A DNA stretch of 64,000 nt. It comes from Malikia sp. Its GTDB lineage: Bacteria; Pseudomonadota; Gammaproteobacteria; Burkholderiales; Burkholderiaceae_C. Numbering within the stretch: position 1 is the stretch's first letter; every line of letters starts with the position of its first letter. The DNA lies in the NCBI RefSeq assembly GCF_028687635.1, contig NZ_JAQTZS010000014.1:1-64000 (forward strand). Direction: 5' to 3'. The notes beneath the pieces were generated by a model. It saw only the letters and a list, made by a program, of their open reading frames with translations. It made no database searches and was not told the DNA's origin. This document shows positions 8,468-17,393 of this stretch, piece after piece. A program made the translations under genes and the position numbers.

Positions 8468-9643
8468 ATGAGTCGCCCGCTCGTCGCTTCCAGGCCGGTC
8501 ATCTGGCTGATCGGCTTCTTTGCCTTCGTCAACGTCTACTCGATGCAGTCGGTGTTGCCGCTGCTGATGGCCGAATTCGATGCCACGCCGGTGCAGGCGG
8601 GCTTGACGGTGGGGGCCACCATCCTGGCGGTGGCGCTGCTGTCGCCCTTCATGGGCATGCTGTCGGACGCCTGGGGGCGCAAGGGCATCATCTGCGGCTC
8701 GCTGTTCGCCATGGCGCTGCCGACGGCGCTGATTCCGCTGGCCGACAGCCTGCCGCAGATCATCGGGCTTCGGTTCCTGCAAGGGCTCGCGGTGCCCGGC
8801 ATCGTGGTGGTGGTGCTGGCTTACGTCGGCGAGGAATTCCAGGCCTCGGGCGGTGTGGCGCGCATGATCAGCACCTATGTCGCGGGCAGCGTCATGGGCG
8901 GCTTCTCGGGCCGTTTCATCGCCGGCTACGCCGCGCACTGGTTTGGCTGGCAGGGCGCCTTCGTGGCCCTGGCATCGCTGAACCTGGTGGGGGCGCTGCT
9001 GGTGCTGTGGCGGCTGCCCCGGTCGCGCCACTTCGTGCCCAGCCGCGACCTGCGCAGCGCGCTGGCCGTGCTGCGCAGCCATTTGAGCAACCCCCGCCTG
9101 CTGGCGGCCTGCGCGGTGGGTTTTTGCGTGCTGTTCTCGCTGGTGGGCAGCTTCACCTATGTGAACCTCTATCTGGCCGGCGCTCCATTCAGGCTTTCGC
9201 CCGCCGGTCTGGCCAATGTCTTCACGGTCTATCTGCTGGGCGTGCTGGTGACGCCGGTCGCGGGGCGGCTGATGCAGCGCCACGGCTTCCTGCGCGTCCT
9301 GCTGATTGCGCTGCTGCTGTCTGCTGCCGGCCTGTTGCTGACGCTGCTGCCCTGGCTGCCGGCGATCATCCTCGGCCTGGCCATATGTTCCTCGGCCATC
9401 TTCGTCTGCCAGGCCTCCACCATCAGTTTCATCGCGAGCCAGGTGAGCCAGGGCCGCTCGCTGGCGACCGGGCTCTACAACATGAGTTACTACGCCGGCG
9501 GGGCGGTGGGCGCCCTGGTGGCCGGCCTGGCCTATGAAGGCCGGGGCTGGATCGGCGTGGTGTCGGTCATGCTGCTGGTGCAGGCCCTGGCCGCCCTGTG
9601 GGCCGCGCTCGGCTGGCGCCAGGCCCAGGCGGCCCGGCCCTGA
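8468..9643 (+). CDS. MFS transporter (YnfM-like)
   Basis: A 391-residue protein with about twelve hydrophobic segments. It carries the MFS loop motif GMLSDAWGRKG (about residues 63-73), a LRFLQGLAVPGIVVVVLAYVGEE segment (about 100-122) and a second repeat after residue 205. The opening FAFVNVYSMQSVLPLLMAEF and the paired-repeat layout resemble the YnfM/AraJ type of small-molecule exporters. Substrate unknown. It starts 5 bp after the K+ channel stop and ends 7 bp before the convergent hybrid kinase gene. Confidence 0.8.
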   Translation: MSRPLVASRPVIWLIGFFAFVNVYSMQSVLPLLMAEFDATPVQAGLTVGATILAVALLSPFMGMLSDAWGRKGIICGSLFAMALPTALIPLADSLPQIIGLRFLQGLAVPGIVVVVLAYVGEEFQASGGVARMISTYVAGSVMGGFSGRFIAGYAAHWFGWQGAFVALASLNLVGALLVLWRLPRSRHFVPSRDLRSALAVLRSHLSNPRLLAACAVGFCVLFSLVGSFTYVNLYLAGAPFRLSPAGLANVFTVYLLGVLVTPVAGRLMQRHGFLRVLLIALLLSAAGLLLTLLPWLPAIILGLAICSSAIFVCQASTISFIASQVSQGRSLATGLYNMSYYAGGAVGALVAGLAYEGRGWIGVVSVMLLVQALAALWAALGWRQAQAARP

Positions 9644-9650
9644 TCCGTGC

Positions 9651-12600
9651 TCAGGGCCGCTGCTTGAGCTCGGCCAGCGCGGCCGCGAAGTCGAATCCCC
9701 GCACGGCCTGGGCCACCTGTTCGTAGCGCTCCCCCAGCGCCGCGCGGATCTGGCCGGCCTGTGCCTCGAACAAGGACAGGCAATCGGTGTCGCAGGCTTC
9801 CAGCAGGGCCAGCAGCCGGGCGCGCAACGGTGGCCATTGCGCGGCATCCAGCGTCTCGGCATTCCCGGCCTGCTCCGGTCTGGGCAGGCAGGCCGAAATC
9901 GCTGCGTTCAGCTGCGTGAGCTGCTGCACGGCTGGTTGCAGCAACCGCTCCAGCGCGGCGGCGGGCCGGCGTTCCCGTAGCGCCTGTTCCAGGCGCTGCG
10001 CTGCCTCGCGCAGCGGCAAGGCGCCGATCTGGGCCGAGACCCCCTTGAGCGTATGGGCCACGCGCTCGGCCTCGCTCCAGTCCGACGCCGCGATGGCCCG
10101 CGCCAGCCGGTCCGGCGCGGCGGCCTGATCCGCGACGAACTTGGCCAGCAGGCTGCGGTAGAGCGGCCAGCGCCCGGCGGCCTGGCTCAGCCCGAGCCGG
10201 GCATCGAGCCCGTCGACCCGTGCGAGCGCCGTCCAGCCTTCCTTGTCCTTGTCCTTGTCCTTGTCCTTGTCCTTGTCCTTGTCCTTGTCCTTGTCCTTGT
10301 CCTTGTCCTGCGCCGGCTGGCGCGTGGCCTCGGCGCTGCGTGCCGCCGCGCTGGCGGCACGCCCGGGCGCGGGCTTGACCCAGCGCCGCAGCTTGGCCAG
10401 CAGTTCCTCCGGCGCGATGGGCTTGGCGATATGGTCGTTCATGCCGGCCTCCAGGCAGCGCTGGCGGTCGCTGGCCATCGCGTTGGCCGTCATCGCCAGG
10501 ATCGGCAGGCCCTGCAAGCCGGGCAGCCGGCGGATCTCGCGCGTCGCGCTCAGCCCGTCCATCACCGGCATCTGCATGTCCATCAGCACGACGTCGTAAT
10601 CCTGACGCTGGACCTGGCGCAAGGCGACCGCGCCGTTCCCGGCCAGATCCACCCGCAGTCCGAGCGCTTCGAGGAACTCGGTCGCTACCTCCTGGTTGAG
10701 CTCGTTGTCCTCCACCAGCAAGGCGCGCGCGCCCTGCAGTTCGGTGGTGGGCGACAAGGCTTGCAGGCCCGTCGGCTCCTGGTCGTGCGCGACCCGGGGC
10801 TTGAGTCCGCGCCGTTCGCTCCTGACCCCTGGCCGCCTCGGGCTGGCATGGTCCAACTCCAGGCAGGCGGTGAACCAGAAGGTCGATCCGATGCCGGGAC
10901 GGCTGTCCACGCCGATCCGGCCTCCCATCAATTCGGTCAGCCGCTTCGAGATCGACAGGCCCAGCCCGGAGCCACCGTACTTGCGGGTGATCGAGCTGTC
11001 GGCCTGCTGGAAGGTCTGGAACAGCAGGTCCTGCTGCTGCTGCGACAGTCCGATGCCGGTGTCGCGCACGGCAAGATGCAGCACCACCTCCCCGCGATGG
11101 TGCTCCTGCACCGAGACGCTGATCGCGATCTCGCCGCGCTCGGTGAACTTGACGGCATTGCTGACCAGGTTGATCAGCACCTGCTCCAGCCGCAGCGGAT
11201 CGCCCACCAGGTCCATTGGCACGTCGTCGGCGACCTCGATGATGAGTTCCAGTCCCTTGCTTTCGGCTTTTTCCGCAATGACCGACGCCACGTCGTCGAG
11301 CACCTTCTCCAGCCCGAACGCGACCCGTTCCAGCGCCACCTTGCCGGCTTCGAGCTTGCTGATGTCGAGGATGTCGTTGATCACGCCCAGCAGATGCTGG
11401 CTCGACGACTGGATCTTCTGCAGGTAGCCGCGCACCCTGGGGGGCGGATCGGCCCTGAGCGCCAGCAGCGTCATGCCCATGACGGCATTCATCGGCGTGC
11501 GGATCTCGTGCGACATGTTGGCCAGGAAGGCGCTCTTGGCTTCGCTGGCGGACTCGGCGGCGAAGCGGCGCACCCGTTCGCGCAGGCGCTCGACGCCGAA
11601 CGCCACGTTGCGAGCCAGTTCCAGCAGCAGTGTGACCTCTTCGGGCGAGAAGGCGTCGGCCTCGCGGGCGTAGAGCATCATGGCGCCGAAAGTACCGACT
11701 TCCGGCAGGATCATGGGCAGCGCGATGCTGGACTGGTAACCGTGCCGGATCGCCATCTCACGCCAAGGCGCCATTTGGGGATTGTCCAGGTAGTTCTGGT
11801 TGACCTGCGGCAGGCCGCTGCGGATGGCCTCGCCGGTCGGGCCTCGGCCCCAGGGCGAAGCGGCGTCCCAGCTGATCTGGATATCCGCCAGGTAGCCGTC
11901 GTTCGCGCCCCAGGACACCAGCGGCCGCACGGTCTTGCCGGCGTCCGGCTCGGCACTGCCGATCCAGGCCATGCGGTAGCCGCCGGACTCGACGACGACG
12001 CGGCAGATTTCGGTCAGCAGTTCGGTGTCGGAGTCGGATCTGGCCATGGCGAAGTTGCAGTCGCTCAGCAGGCGCAGGGCGCGCTGCACTTTCTGCTCGG
12101 ACTGCTCGGCCTCGATATTGCGCGTGATGTCGCGCGCCACCCCGAACAGGCCGATGATCTCGCCGTCCTGGTTGCGGATCGGGTATTTCCGGTTGTCGAC
12201 CCAGCCGGCTTGGCCGTCCTTGGTGAGGATGCGCTGGACCTCGTGCGCGACAGGCAGGCCGGCGAAGACCTGCTTTTCGAGGCGGTAGTAGCTGTTGGCC
12301 AGCGTCTCAGGGAACACGTCGTAGTCGGTCTGCCCGAGCAGGTCGGTCCAGTGCGCGGCCGGACTGCAGATCGTCACCAGCGTCTGGCTGGCGCCGGTGA
12401 AGACATGGTTGCGGTCCTTGAAGTAGATGAAGTCGTCGGTGTTCTCCATCATGGCCTGGAAATTGGCCGTCAGCGACGCATCGTCCAGCGTGCGCGGCAG
12501 GCTCTTGGCGTCCTGCAGCCGCAGCTCCAGCATGATCCCGCTGTCGCGTGCCGGGGATCTGGCGTAGCTCGCCCTGACGCAGCGGACCCGCCCGCCCGCC

Positions 12601-12821
12601 TGGCGCAGGCGCAGGCTGAGCACTCCGGACGATCGGCCGCCATCGGCCGAGAACAGCACTGCGGCCAGGTCGCTGTCGTCCGGGTGGATCAGGCCCGGCA
12701 ACGAGATGCGCCCACTCACGAAATCATCAGTTCCGTAGCCCAGCAGCGGCAAGATGCCTGGGCAGGCTGACAGCACCGACCAGTTCGCGCGCCGCAGCAG
12801 GCAGATCTTGACTTCGTTCAT
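9651..12821 (-). CDS. Soluble PAS-PAS-GAF hybrid histidine kinase with REC and HPt
   Basis: A 1056-residue cytosolic kinase with no signal peptide or TM segment. Order: PAS-like (about 10-110), PAS/PAC (about 120-235, ending FGVARDITRNIEAE), GAF (about 255-410), HisKA with H438 in NMSHEIRTPMN, HATPase (about 555-670, with DTGIGLS and GSGLGLSISKRL), receiver with D748 in LMDMQMPVMDG, a linker of eleven Asp-Lys pairs (about 840-860), and HPt with H923 in VAHTLKGVSAQ. The phosphorelay can therefore run inside one protein; no separate output regulator is nearby. HisKA, REC and HPt are very close to those of the divergent kinase at 13918. It lies 84 bp downstream of the binding-protein gene on the same strand. 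Confidence 0.92.
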   Translation of the reverse strand: MNEVKICLLRRANWSVLSACPGILPLLGYGTDDFVSGRISLPGLIHPDDSDLAAVLFSADGGRSSGVLSLRLRQAGGRVRCVRASYARSPARDSGIMLELRLQDAKSLPRTLDDASLTANFQAMMENTDDFIYFKDRNHVFTGASQTLVTICSPAAHWTDLLGQTDYDVFPETLANSYYRLEKQVFAGLPVAHEVQRILTKDGQAGWVDNRKYPIRNQDGEIIGLFGVARDITRNIEAEQSEQKVQRALRLLSDCNFAMARSDSDTELLTEICRVVVESGGYRMAWIGSAEPDAGKTVRPLVSWGANDGYLADIQISWDAASPWGRGPTGEAIRSGLPQVNQNYLDNPQMAPWREMAIRHGYQSSIALPMILPEVGTFGAMMLYAREADAFSPEEVTLLLELARNVAFGVERLRERVRRFAAESASEAKSAFLANMSHEIRTPMNAVMGMTLLALRADPPPRVRGYLQKIQSSSQHLLGVINDILDISKLEAGKVALERVAFGLEKVLDDVASVIAEKAESKGLELIIEVADDVPMDLVGDPLRLEQVLINLVSNAVKFTERGEIAISVSVQEHHRGEVVLHLAVRDTGIGLSQQQQDLLFQTFQQADSSITRKYGGSGLGLSISKRLTELMGGRIGVDSRPGIGSTFWFTACLELDHASPRRPGVRSERRGLKPRVAHDQEPTGLQALSPTTELQGARALLVEDNELNQEVATEFLEALGLRVDLAGNGAVALRQVQRQDYDVVLMDMQMPVMDGLSATREIRRLPGLQGLPILAMTANAMASDRQRCLEAGMNDHIAKPIAPEELLAKLRRWVKPAPGRAASAAARSAEATRQPAQDKDKDKDKDKDKDKDKDKDKDKEGWTALARVDGLDARLGLSQAAGRWPLYRSLLAKFVADQAAAPDRLARAIAASDWSEAERVAHTLKGVSAQIGALPLREAAQRLEQALRERRPAAALERLLQPAVQQLTQLNAAISACLPRPEQAGNAETLDAAQWPPLRARLLALLEACDTDCLSLFEAQAGQIRAALGERYEQVAQAVRGFDFAAALAELKQRP
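10241..10306. repeat. Eleven-copy hexanucleotide repeat (CCTTGT)n inside the kinase gene
   Basis: Eleven perfect tandem copies of CCTTGT on the + strand, read on the coding strand as GACAAG and so encoding (Asp-Lys)11. It sits in the linker between receiver and HPt domains. Because the unit is 6 bp, copy-number slippage would change linker length without shifting the frame. Confidence 0.97.
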
Positions 12822-12905
12822 AAGATTTTATTTTCACCATCTTCATGGTGGCCGGCTCATTGCGTTCGATCCTGCCTGCTGGCATCGTCGTCGTCAATGA
12901 AAACG

Positions 12906-13766
12906 CTAACGCTGCGGTCTGATCCGGTCCCAGTAGCGCGCGACGGCGGGAGGCAGCCAGGCCCGGTAGTAGGCGGCGGTCTGCTGCTGAAGCGCTGGGT
13001 CGTCCATCAGCGCATCGACGCGGCGGATGAAGGCTTCTCCCTCGGGGGAACGCGAGCAGGCCAGGTACGCCGGCAACAGCAGGGGCTGGCCGGCCACCGG
13101 CAGGAAGGTAAAAAGGTGGGGGCCGATGTCGAGCTGGCGCACGTAATATTCAAATTCGACCGCATAGCCCAGGTAGCCGTCGAAGTCAGCCCGGTTCGTC
13201 GCCATGGCCTTGAGGCTGCTGGTGAGCGTTCTCTGCTGATGCTGCCGTACCACCGCGCGGTCATGGGCCGTCAGTGCCTGGTCGATGGCCGCGCCGTAGC
13301 TGCGTTGCACTTGCGCGGCGATGCGAAAGCGCCCCGAGCCGAGCAGCGCGTCGAGCCTGAGCTGGCCGGACTTGTCCAGGAAGGGCTGGAGGAAGTCGAG
13401 CTTCGCTTGCGTGGTGATCATCCCGTTGGGCAGCATCTGCAGGTAGGGCCGGCTGTAGACAAACAGCGCCTCGCGCTCCGGCGTCTTGAGGAAGGCCGGC
13501 GAGCAGATGTTGGGGCGGGTCTTCATCTCGTCCATCGCGCGCTGGGTCGTGGCGGTGACGTGGTGGTAGCGGTAATCCGGCAACCGGCCCTCGACCAGGG
13601 CCAGCCAGCGATCGACGTAGCCCTGATCCTGGTCCGGCCCCTCCACGATGGTGATCGGTGTGAAGCTGCTGCGCATCCAGATGATGCTCTTCGACTCGAT
13701 CTGCGACTGGCTGGCGCCCGCCGCGAGCAGCAGGGGCAGGGCGATCAGGGGATGCCAGCGTCTCAT
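12906..13766 (-). CDS. Periplasmic solute-binding-like protein (TIGR02285-like), candidate kinase partner
   Basis: The start at 13766 gives a clear signal peptide (MRRWHPLIALPLLLAAGASQSQ) and a mature protein of about 265 residues. It resembles amino-acid-type periplasmic binding proteins, in particular the TIGR02285 group of orphan proteins: IIWMRSSFTPITI near the N terminus, GYVDRWLALVEGRLPDY, ICSPAFLKTPEREALFVYSRP, and the ADFDGYLGY block. No ABC permease or ATPase is adjacent. It is followed on the same strand by a hybrid kinase and is divergent from another. A sensory rather than transport role is my inference. A longer start at 13820 is possible but would hide the signal peptide. Confidence 0.7.
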   Translation of the reverse strand: MRRWHPLIALPLLLAAGASQSQIESKSIIWMRSSFTPITIVEGPDQDQGYVDRWLALVEGRLPDYRYHHVTATTQRAMDEMKTRPNICSPAFLKTPEREALFVYSRPYLQMLPNGMITTQAKLDFLQPFLDKSGQLRLDALLGSGRFRIAAQVQRSYGAAIDQALTAHDRAVVRQHQQRTLTSSLKAMATNRADFDGYLGYAVEFEYYVRQLDIGPHLFTFLPVAGQPLLLPAYLACSRSPEGEAFIRRVDALMDDPALQQQTAAYYRAWLPPAVARYWDRIRPQR

Positions 13767-13917
13767 CGGTTTTTCTTCGGAGCGACCAGGGTGGAATAGC
13801 GAATTGAACCTGAGAGCCATCCTAGCAGAGCCGGGTCTGGCAGGGCAGGTCCCAATCCCGCGTCGGCCGTGCTGGAGTGGCGGTATCAGTTAAGCTTCAT
13901 GTGCAGGGAGGGCCATT

Positions 13918-16900
13918 TTGCCGGGATCGAAAATCATGGACTTACAAACGCTGTCCAGGCGCATCCTGCGCCGGATCCTGTTGGGCTGCCTGGGCTTGAC
14001 GCTGGTGCTTGGGCTGGCTCACGCCGGCTGGGAGTACAGCAAGACCATGGGCCGGGTGTCGAGCGAGTTCGAACGGCTCAGCCACTCCTTTGCTCCCGGC
14101 CTGGTCGATGCGCTCTGGTACTACCAGGAGGAGCTGGTCCAGACGATGGTGCAGGGCATCGCTGAAAACCCGGTGGTTGGCAGCGTGCGGGTCGAGGATG
14201 CCGCCGGCCAGGTGGTCAGCCAGCGTGCCCGGGCTCATGCCAGCATGTCAGACCAGTCATTGTGGGGGCTGCCCGTGGTCTCGGTCGATCTGGGCCGTGA
14301 TGGCGGCGACGGCTGGCAGAAGCTCGGGCGACTGGTGATCGTTCCCGACGCCGGCCTGCTGCGGGCGCAGATCCGGGACAGCCTCCTGGCCAGCTTGCTG
14401 ATGGCCGCGCTGTTCACGCTGGCGATCTGGTTGATGGTGCGCCGCATCGTCACCCGCACCGTGGCCGTCCCGCTGGCGCGGCTCACCGGCGAGATCGAGG
14501 CCGCCGGCGGCAGTCCCGGGGCGCAGCCGCTGTCCTACCCCTTCCGCGACGACATCGGCGTGCTGGTCGATGCGCTCAACGGCATGCGCGCCCGACTGGT
14601 CGCGGCCAACCGCGAGCTGGAGGCCCGGGTCGAGGAGCGCACCCGCCACCTGGCCGAAACCACGGGCCGCCTGCGCGAGAGCGAAAACCGGCTCAACACC
14701 ATACTCGACAGCGTCGAGGCGTTCATCTACATCAAGGATGGCGACTACCGCTACCGCTACGCCAATCAGCAGACCTGCAAGCTGCTCGGCCGGCCCCTGT
14801 CCGAGGTGGTCGGCCACGACGACAGCGAATTCTTCGATCCTGGCACGCAGGCCGCCATCCGCGACAACGACCGCCGCGTGATCGAGCATGGCGAACGGGT
14901 CGAAGCCGAGGAGGTGCGGCGGCTCGCCGATGGCGGCCAGGCAGTCAACCTGTCGGTCAAGATTCCCTTGCGCGACGAGTCCGGCCGCATCTACGCGCTG
15001 TGCGCCATCTCCACCGACATCACCGAGCGCAAGGCCGCGCAGGAAGCGCTGGCGCAGTATGGTGCCGAGCTGGAGCGCACCGTGGCCGAGCGCACCCAGG
15101 CACTCAGCGCGGCGCTCGACGCCGCCGAGCAGGCCTCCAGGGCCAAGGCGGAGTTCCTGGCCAACATGTCGCACGAGATCCGCACGCCGATGAACGCGGT
15201 CATGGGCATGACGCTGCTGGCGCTCAGGGCCGATCCGCCGCCCAAGGTGCATGACTACCTGCAGAAGATCCAGTCGTCGAGTCGCCACCTGCTCGGCGTC
15301 ATCAACGATATCCTGGACTTCAGCAAGATCGAGGCGCACAAGCTCAGCCTGGAGCATGTGGAGTTCGAGCTCGAAAGCGTGCTCGGCGAGCTGGCCAACG
15401 TCTGCGCGGAGAAAGCCTTCGGCAAGGGGCTGGAATTCGTCATCGACATCGCGCAGGATATTCCCAAGGCGCTGGTGGGCGATGCACTGCGGCTCGGTCA
15501 GGTGCTGATCAACCTCGCGAACAACGCGATCAAGTTCACCGAGCGCGGCGAGGTGTCGATCCAGGTCACCCTGCAGCAGCGCCGCAGCGATGGCGTCCTG
15601 CTGCGCTTTGCCGTCCACGACACCGGCATCGGCCTGTCGGAGCCGCAGCGCCAGGGCCTGTTCCAGAGTTTCCAGCAGGCCGACAGCTCCATCACGCGCA
15701 AGTTCGGCGGCACCGGGCTGGGGCTGGCGATCTCCAAGCGGCTGGTCGAGCTGATGGGGGGCGAGATCGGCGTCGAGAGCGTTGCCGGCGCGGGTTCCAC
15801 CTTCTGGTTCACGGCGCACCTGGAGCTGGGAGCCGGGCAGGTGCGGCCTGGCCCGATGCTGCCCGATCTGAGCGGGCTGAAGGCGCTGGTGGTCGATGAC
15901 AACGAGCATGCCCGCCAGGTGCTGGTCGAGATGTTGCGCAGCATGGGGTTCGACGCGCTGCCGGTGGCCGGAGGCCAATCCGCGCTGGCCGAGCTGGAGC
16001 AGGCAGACCGCGCCAGCATGCCTTTTGGTCTCGTGCTGCTCGACTGGCGGATGCCCGGCATGGATGGCATCGAGTTCGCCGCTGCCTTGCGCCGCCTGCC
16101 GCTGGCGCAGCCCCCGCTGCTGCTGATGGCGACCGCCTACGACCGCGACGAAGCCCGCCCGCTGGCGGCGGCGGTCGGTATCCGCGAGGTGCTCGCCAAA
16201 CCCGTGACGCCTTCGGCCTTGCTCGATGCGGTGACGCGGCAGTTCGTCGGGGCGGTGGCCGTCTTGCATCGGCCTGAGCGCAATGAGGCGCGACTCCTGG
16301 TCAAGGCCGAGGTCTTGCTCGGCGCGCGCGCCTTGCTGGTGGAGGACAACGAGGTCAACCAGGAGGTGGCGACCGAGTTCCTGCAGGCGCTGGGCCTGCA
16401 GGTGGAACTGGCCGGCAACGGCGCTGCGGCGCTGCGCATGGTGCAGCAGGGTGACTATGACGTCGTGCTGATGGACATGCAGATGCCGGTGATGGACGGG
16501 TTGAGCGCGACGCGCGAGATCCGCCAGCTGCCTGGCTTGCAGGAGCTGCCGATCCTGGCGATGACGGCCAACGCGATGGCGGGTGACCGCCAGCGCTGCC
16601 TCGACGCCGGCATGAACGACCATATCGCCAAGCCGATCGACCCGCGGGATCTGACCGACAAGCTGCTGCGCTGGGTCAGGCCCGACCCTGCGCGTGCCGG
16701 ACGGGCCAGCGCCGGCGCCCAAGCCATGGTCGTTGCGCCCGTCCGCGCGGACCAGGCCTGGTTGCAGGCGCTGGGTGGCGTCGAAGGGCTCGATACCCGG
16801 CTTGGCCTGGGTCAGGCCGGCGGGCGCGAGCCGCTCTACGGCCGGCTGCTGGCCAAGTTCCTCGCGGACCAGGCCGATGTGCCGGACCGGCTGGCGCAGG

Positions 16901-17343
16901 CCATCGCGGCATCCGACTGGAGCGAGGCCGAGCGCGTGGCCCATACGCTCAAGGGGGTCTCGGCCCAGATCGGTGCCACGGCACTGCGCGACGCTGCCGC
17001 CAGCCTGGAGCAGCTGATTCAGCAGCGCGCCTCACCTGCCGAACTCGAACTTCTGCTGGCGCAGGTCGCACAGCTGTTGCCCCCCTTGCTGCAGGCACTG
17101 GCCGCCGCGCTGCCACAGGACAAGGCTGATGCCCCAGCCGCCGCTTTCGACCCACGGCAATGGCAGGCGTTGCGCGAGCGCCTGATCGGTTTGCTACAGG
17201 AGGACGATACCGAAGCCGTCGCGCTGTTCGATGCCAATACGGCCCTGGCCAGGCAGGGGCTCGGGCCTCGCTTTGACCTGGTGGCTCAGGCCTTGGGCCA
17301 GTTCGACTTTGGTGTCGCGCTGGAGGTGATTACGCAAGCCTGA
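13918..17343 (+). CDS. Membrane hybrid histidine kinase (HAMP-PAS-HisKA-HATPase-REC-REC-HPt)
   Basis: About 1141 residues. TM1 (about 18-38), a periplasmic segment of about 115 residues, TM2 (about 158-178), HAMP (about 180-235), coiled coil, PAS (about 255-375, ending ICAISTDITERKA-like), HisKA with H419 in NMSHEIRTPMN, HATPase (DTGIGLS, GTGLGLAISKRL), receiver 1 (about 654-770, LLDWRMPGMDG), receiver 2 with D853 in LMDMQMPVMDG, and HPt with H1009 in VAHTLKGVSAQ. The TTG at 13918 is preceded by GGGAGG at good spacing; ATG at 13936 is the alternative and loses only six residues. It is divergent from the binding-protein gene, with 151 bp between. No response regulator with an output domain is adjacent. 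Confidence 0.9.
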   Translation: MPGSKIMDLQTLSRRILRRILLGCLGLTLVLGLAHAGWEYSKTMGRVSSEFERLSHSFAPGLVDALWYYQEELVQTMVQGIAENPVVGSVRVEDAAGQVVSQRARAHASMSDQSLWGLPVVSVDLGRDGGDGWQKLGRLVIVPDAGLLRAQIRDSLLASLLMAALFTLAIWLMVRRIVTRTVAVPLARLTGEIEAAGGSPGAQPLSYPFRDDIGVLVDALNGMRARLVAANRELEARVEERTRHLAETTGRLRESENRLNTILDSVEAFIYIKDGDYRYRYANQQTCKLLGRPLSEVVGHDDSEFFDPGTQAAIRDNDRRVIEHGERVEAEEVRRLADGGQAVNLSVKIPLRDESGRIYALCAISTDITERKAAQEALAQYGAELERTVAERTQALSAALDAAEQASRAKAEFLANMSHEIRTPMNAVMGMTLLALRADPPPKVHDYLQKIQSSSRHLLGVINDILDFSKIEAHKLSLEHVEFELESVLGELANVCAEKAFGKGLEFVIDIAQDIPKALVGDALRLGQVLINLANNAIKFTERGEVSIQVTLQQRRSDGVLLRFAVHDTGIGLSEPQRQGLFQSFQQADSSITRKFGGTGLGLAISKRLVELMGGEIGVESVAGAGSTFWFTAHLELGAGQVRPGPMLPDLSGLKALVVDDNEHARQVLVEMLRSMGFDALPVAGGQSALAELEQADRASMPFGLVLLDWRMPGMDGIEFAAALRRLPLAQPPLLLMATAYDRDEARPLAAAVGIREVLAKPVTPSALLDAVTRQFVGAVAVLHRPERNEARLLVKAEVLLGARALLVEDNEVNQEVATEFLQALGLQVELAGNGAAALRMVQQGDYDVVLMDMQMPVMDGLSATREIRQLPGLQELPILAMTANAMAGDRQRCLDAGMNDHIAKPIDPRDLTDKLLRWVRPDPARAGRASAGAQAMVVAPVRADQAWLQALGGVEGLDTRLGLGQAGGREPLYGRLLAKFLADQADVPDRLAQAIAASDWSEAERVAHTLKGVSAQIGATALRDAAASLEQLIQQRASPAELELLLAQVAQLLPPLLQALAAALPQDKADAPAAAFDPRQWQALRERLIGLLQEDDTEAVALFDANTALARQGLGPRFDLVAQALGQFDFGVALEVITQA

Positions 17344-17353
17344 CATGGTTCGG

Positions 17354-17387
17354 AGTGTGCAGTAACACTCGTCATTTCAGCTATATT
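17354..17387 (+). promoter_or_regulatory. Predicted promoter and operator of the restriction-like operon
   Basis: A perfect inverted repeat AGTGT-N6-ACACT (17354-17369) is followed by a TATATT -10-like hexamer at 17382-17387. The A of the first gene's ATG (17394) lies seven bases past the hexamer, so the transcript could be leaderless; no ribosome-binding site is visible. No good -35 is seen, and the repeat overlies that position. Confidence 0.35.
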
Positions 17388-17393
17388 CGATCC

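Noticed and set aside
10241-10306. Possible CRISPR-like array
   Set aside because: Unit is six bases with no spacers; a coding microsatellite.
10053-12770. 900-codon + strand frame opposite the soluble hybrid kinase
   Set aside because: The kinase on the other strand has all its motifs; this frame is its mirror shadow.
14257-16944. 895-codon minus-strand frame opposite the membrane kinase
   Set aside because: Same reason: a reverse-complement shadow, with composition matching the antisense of the other kinase.
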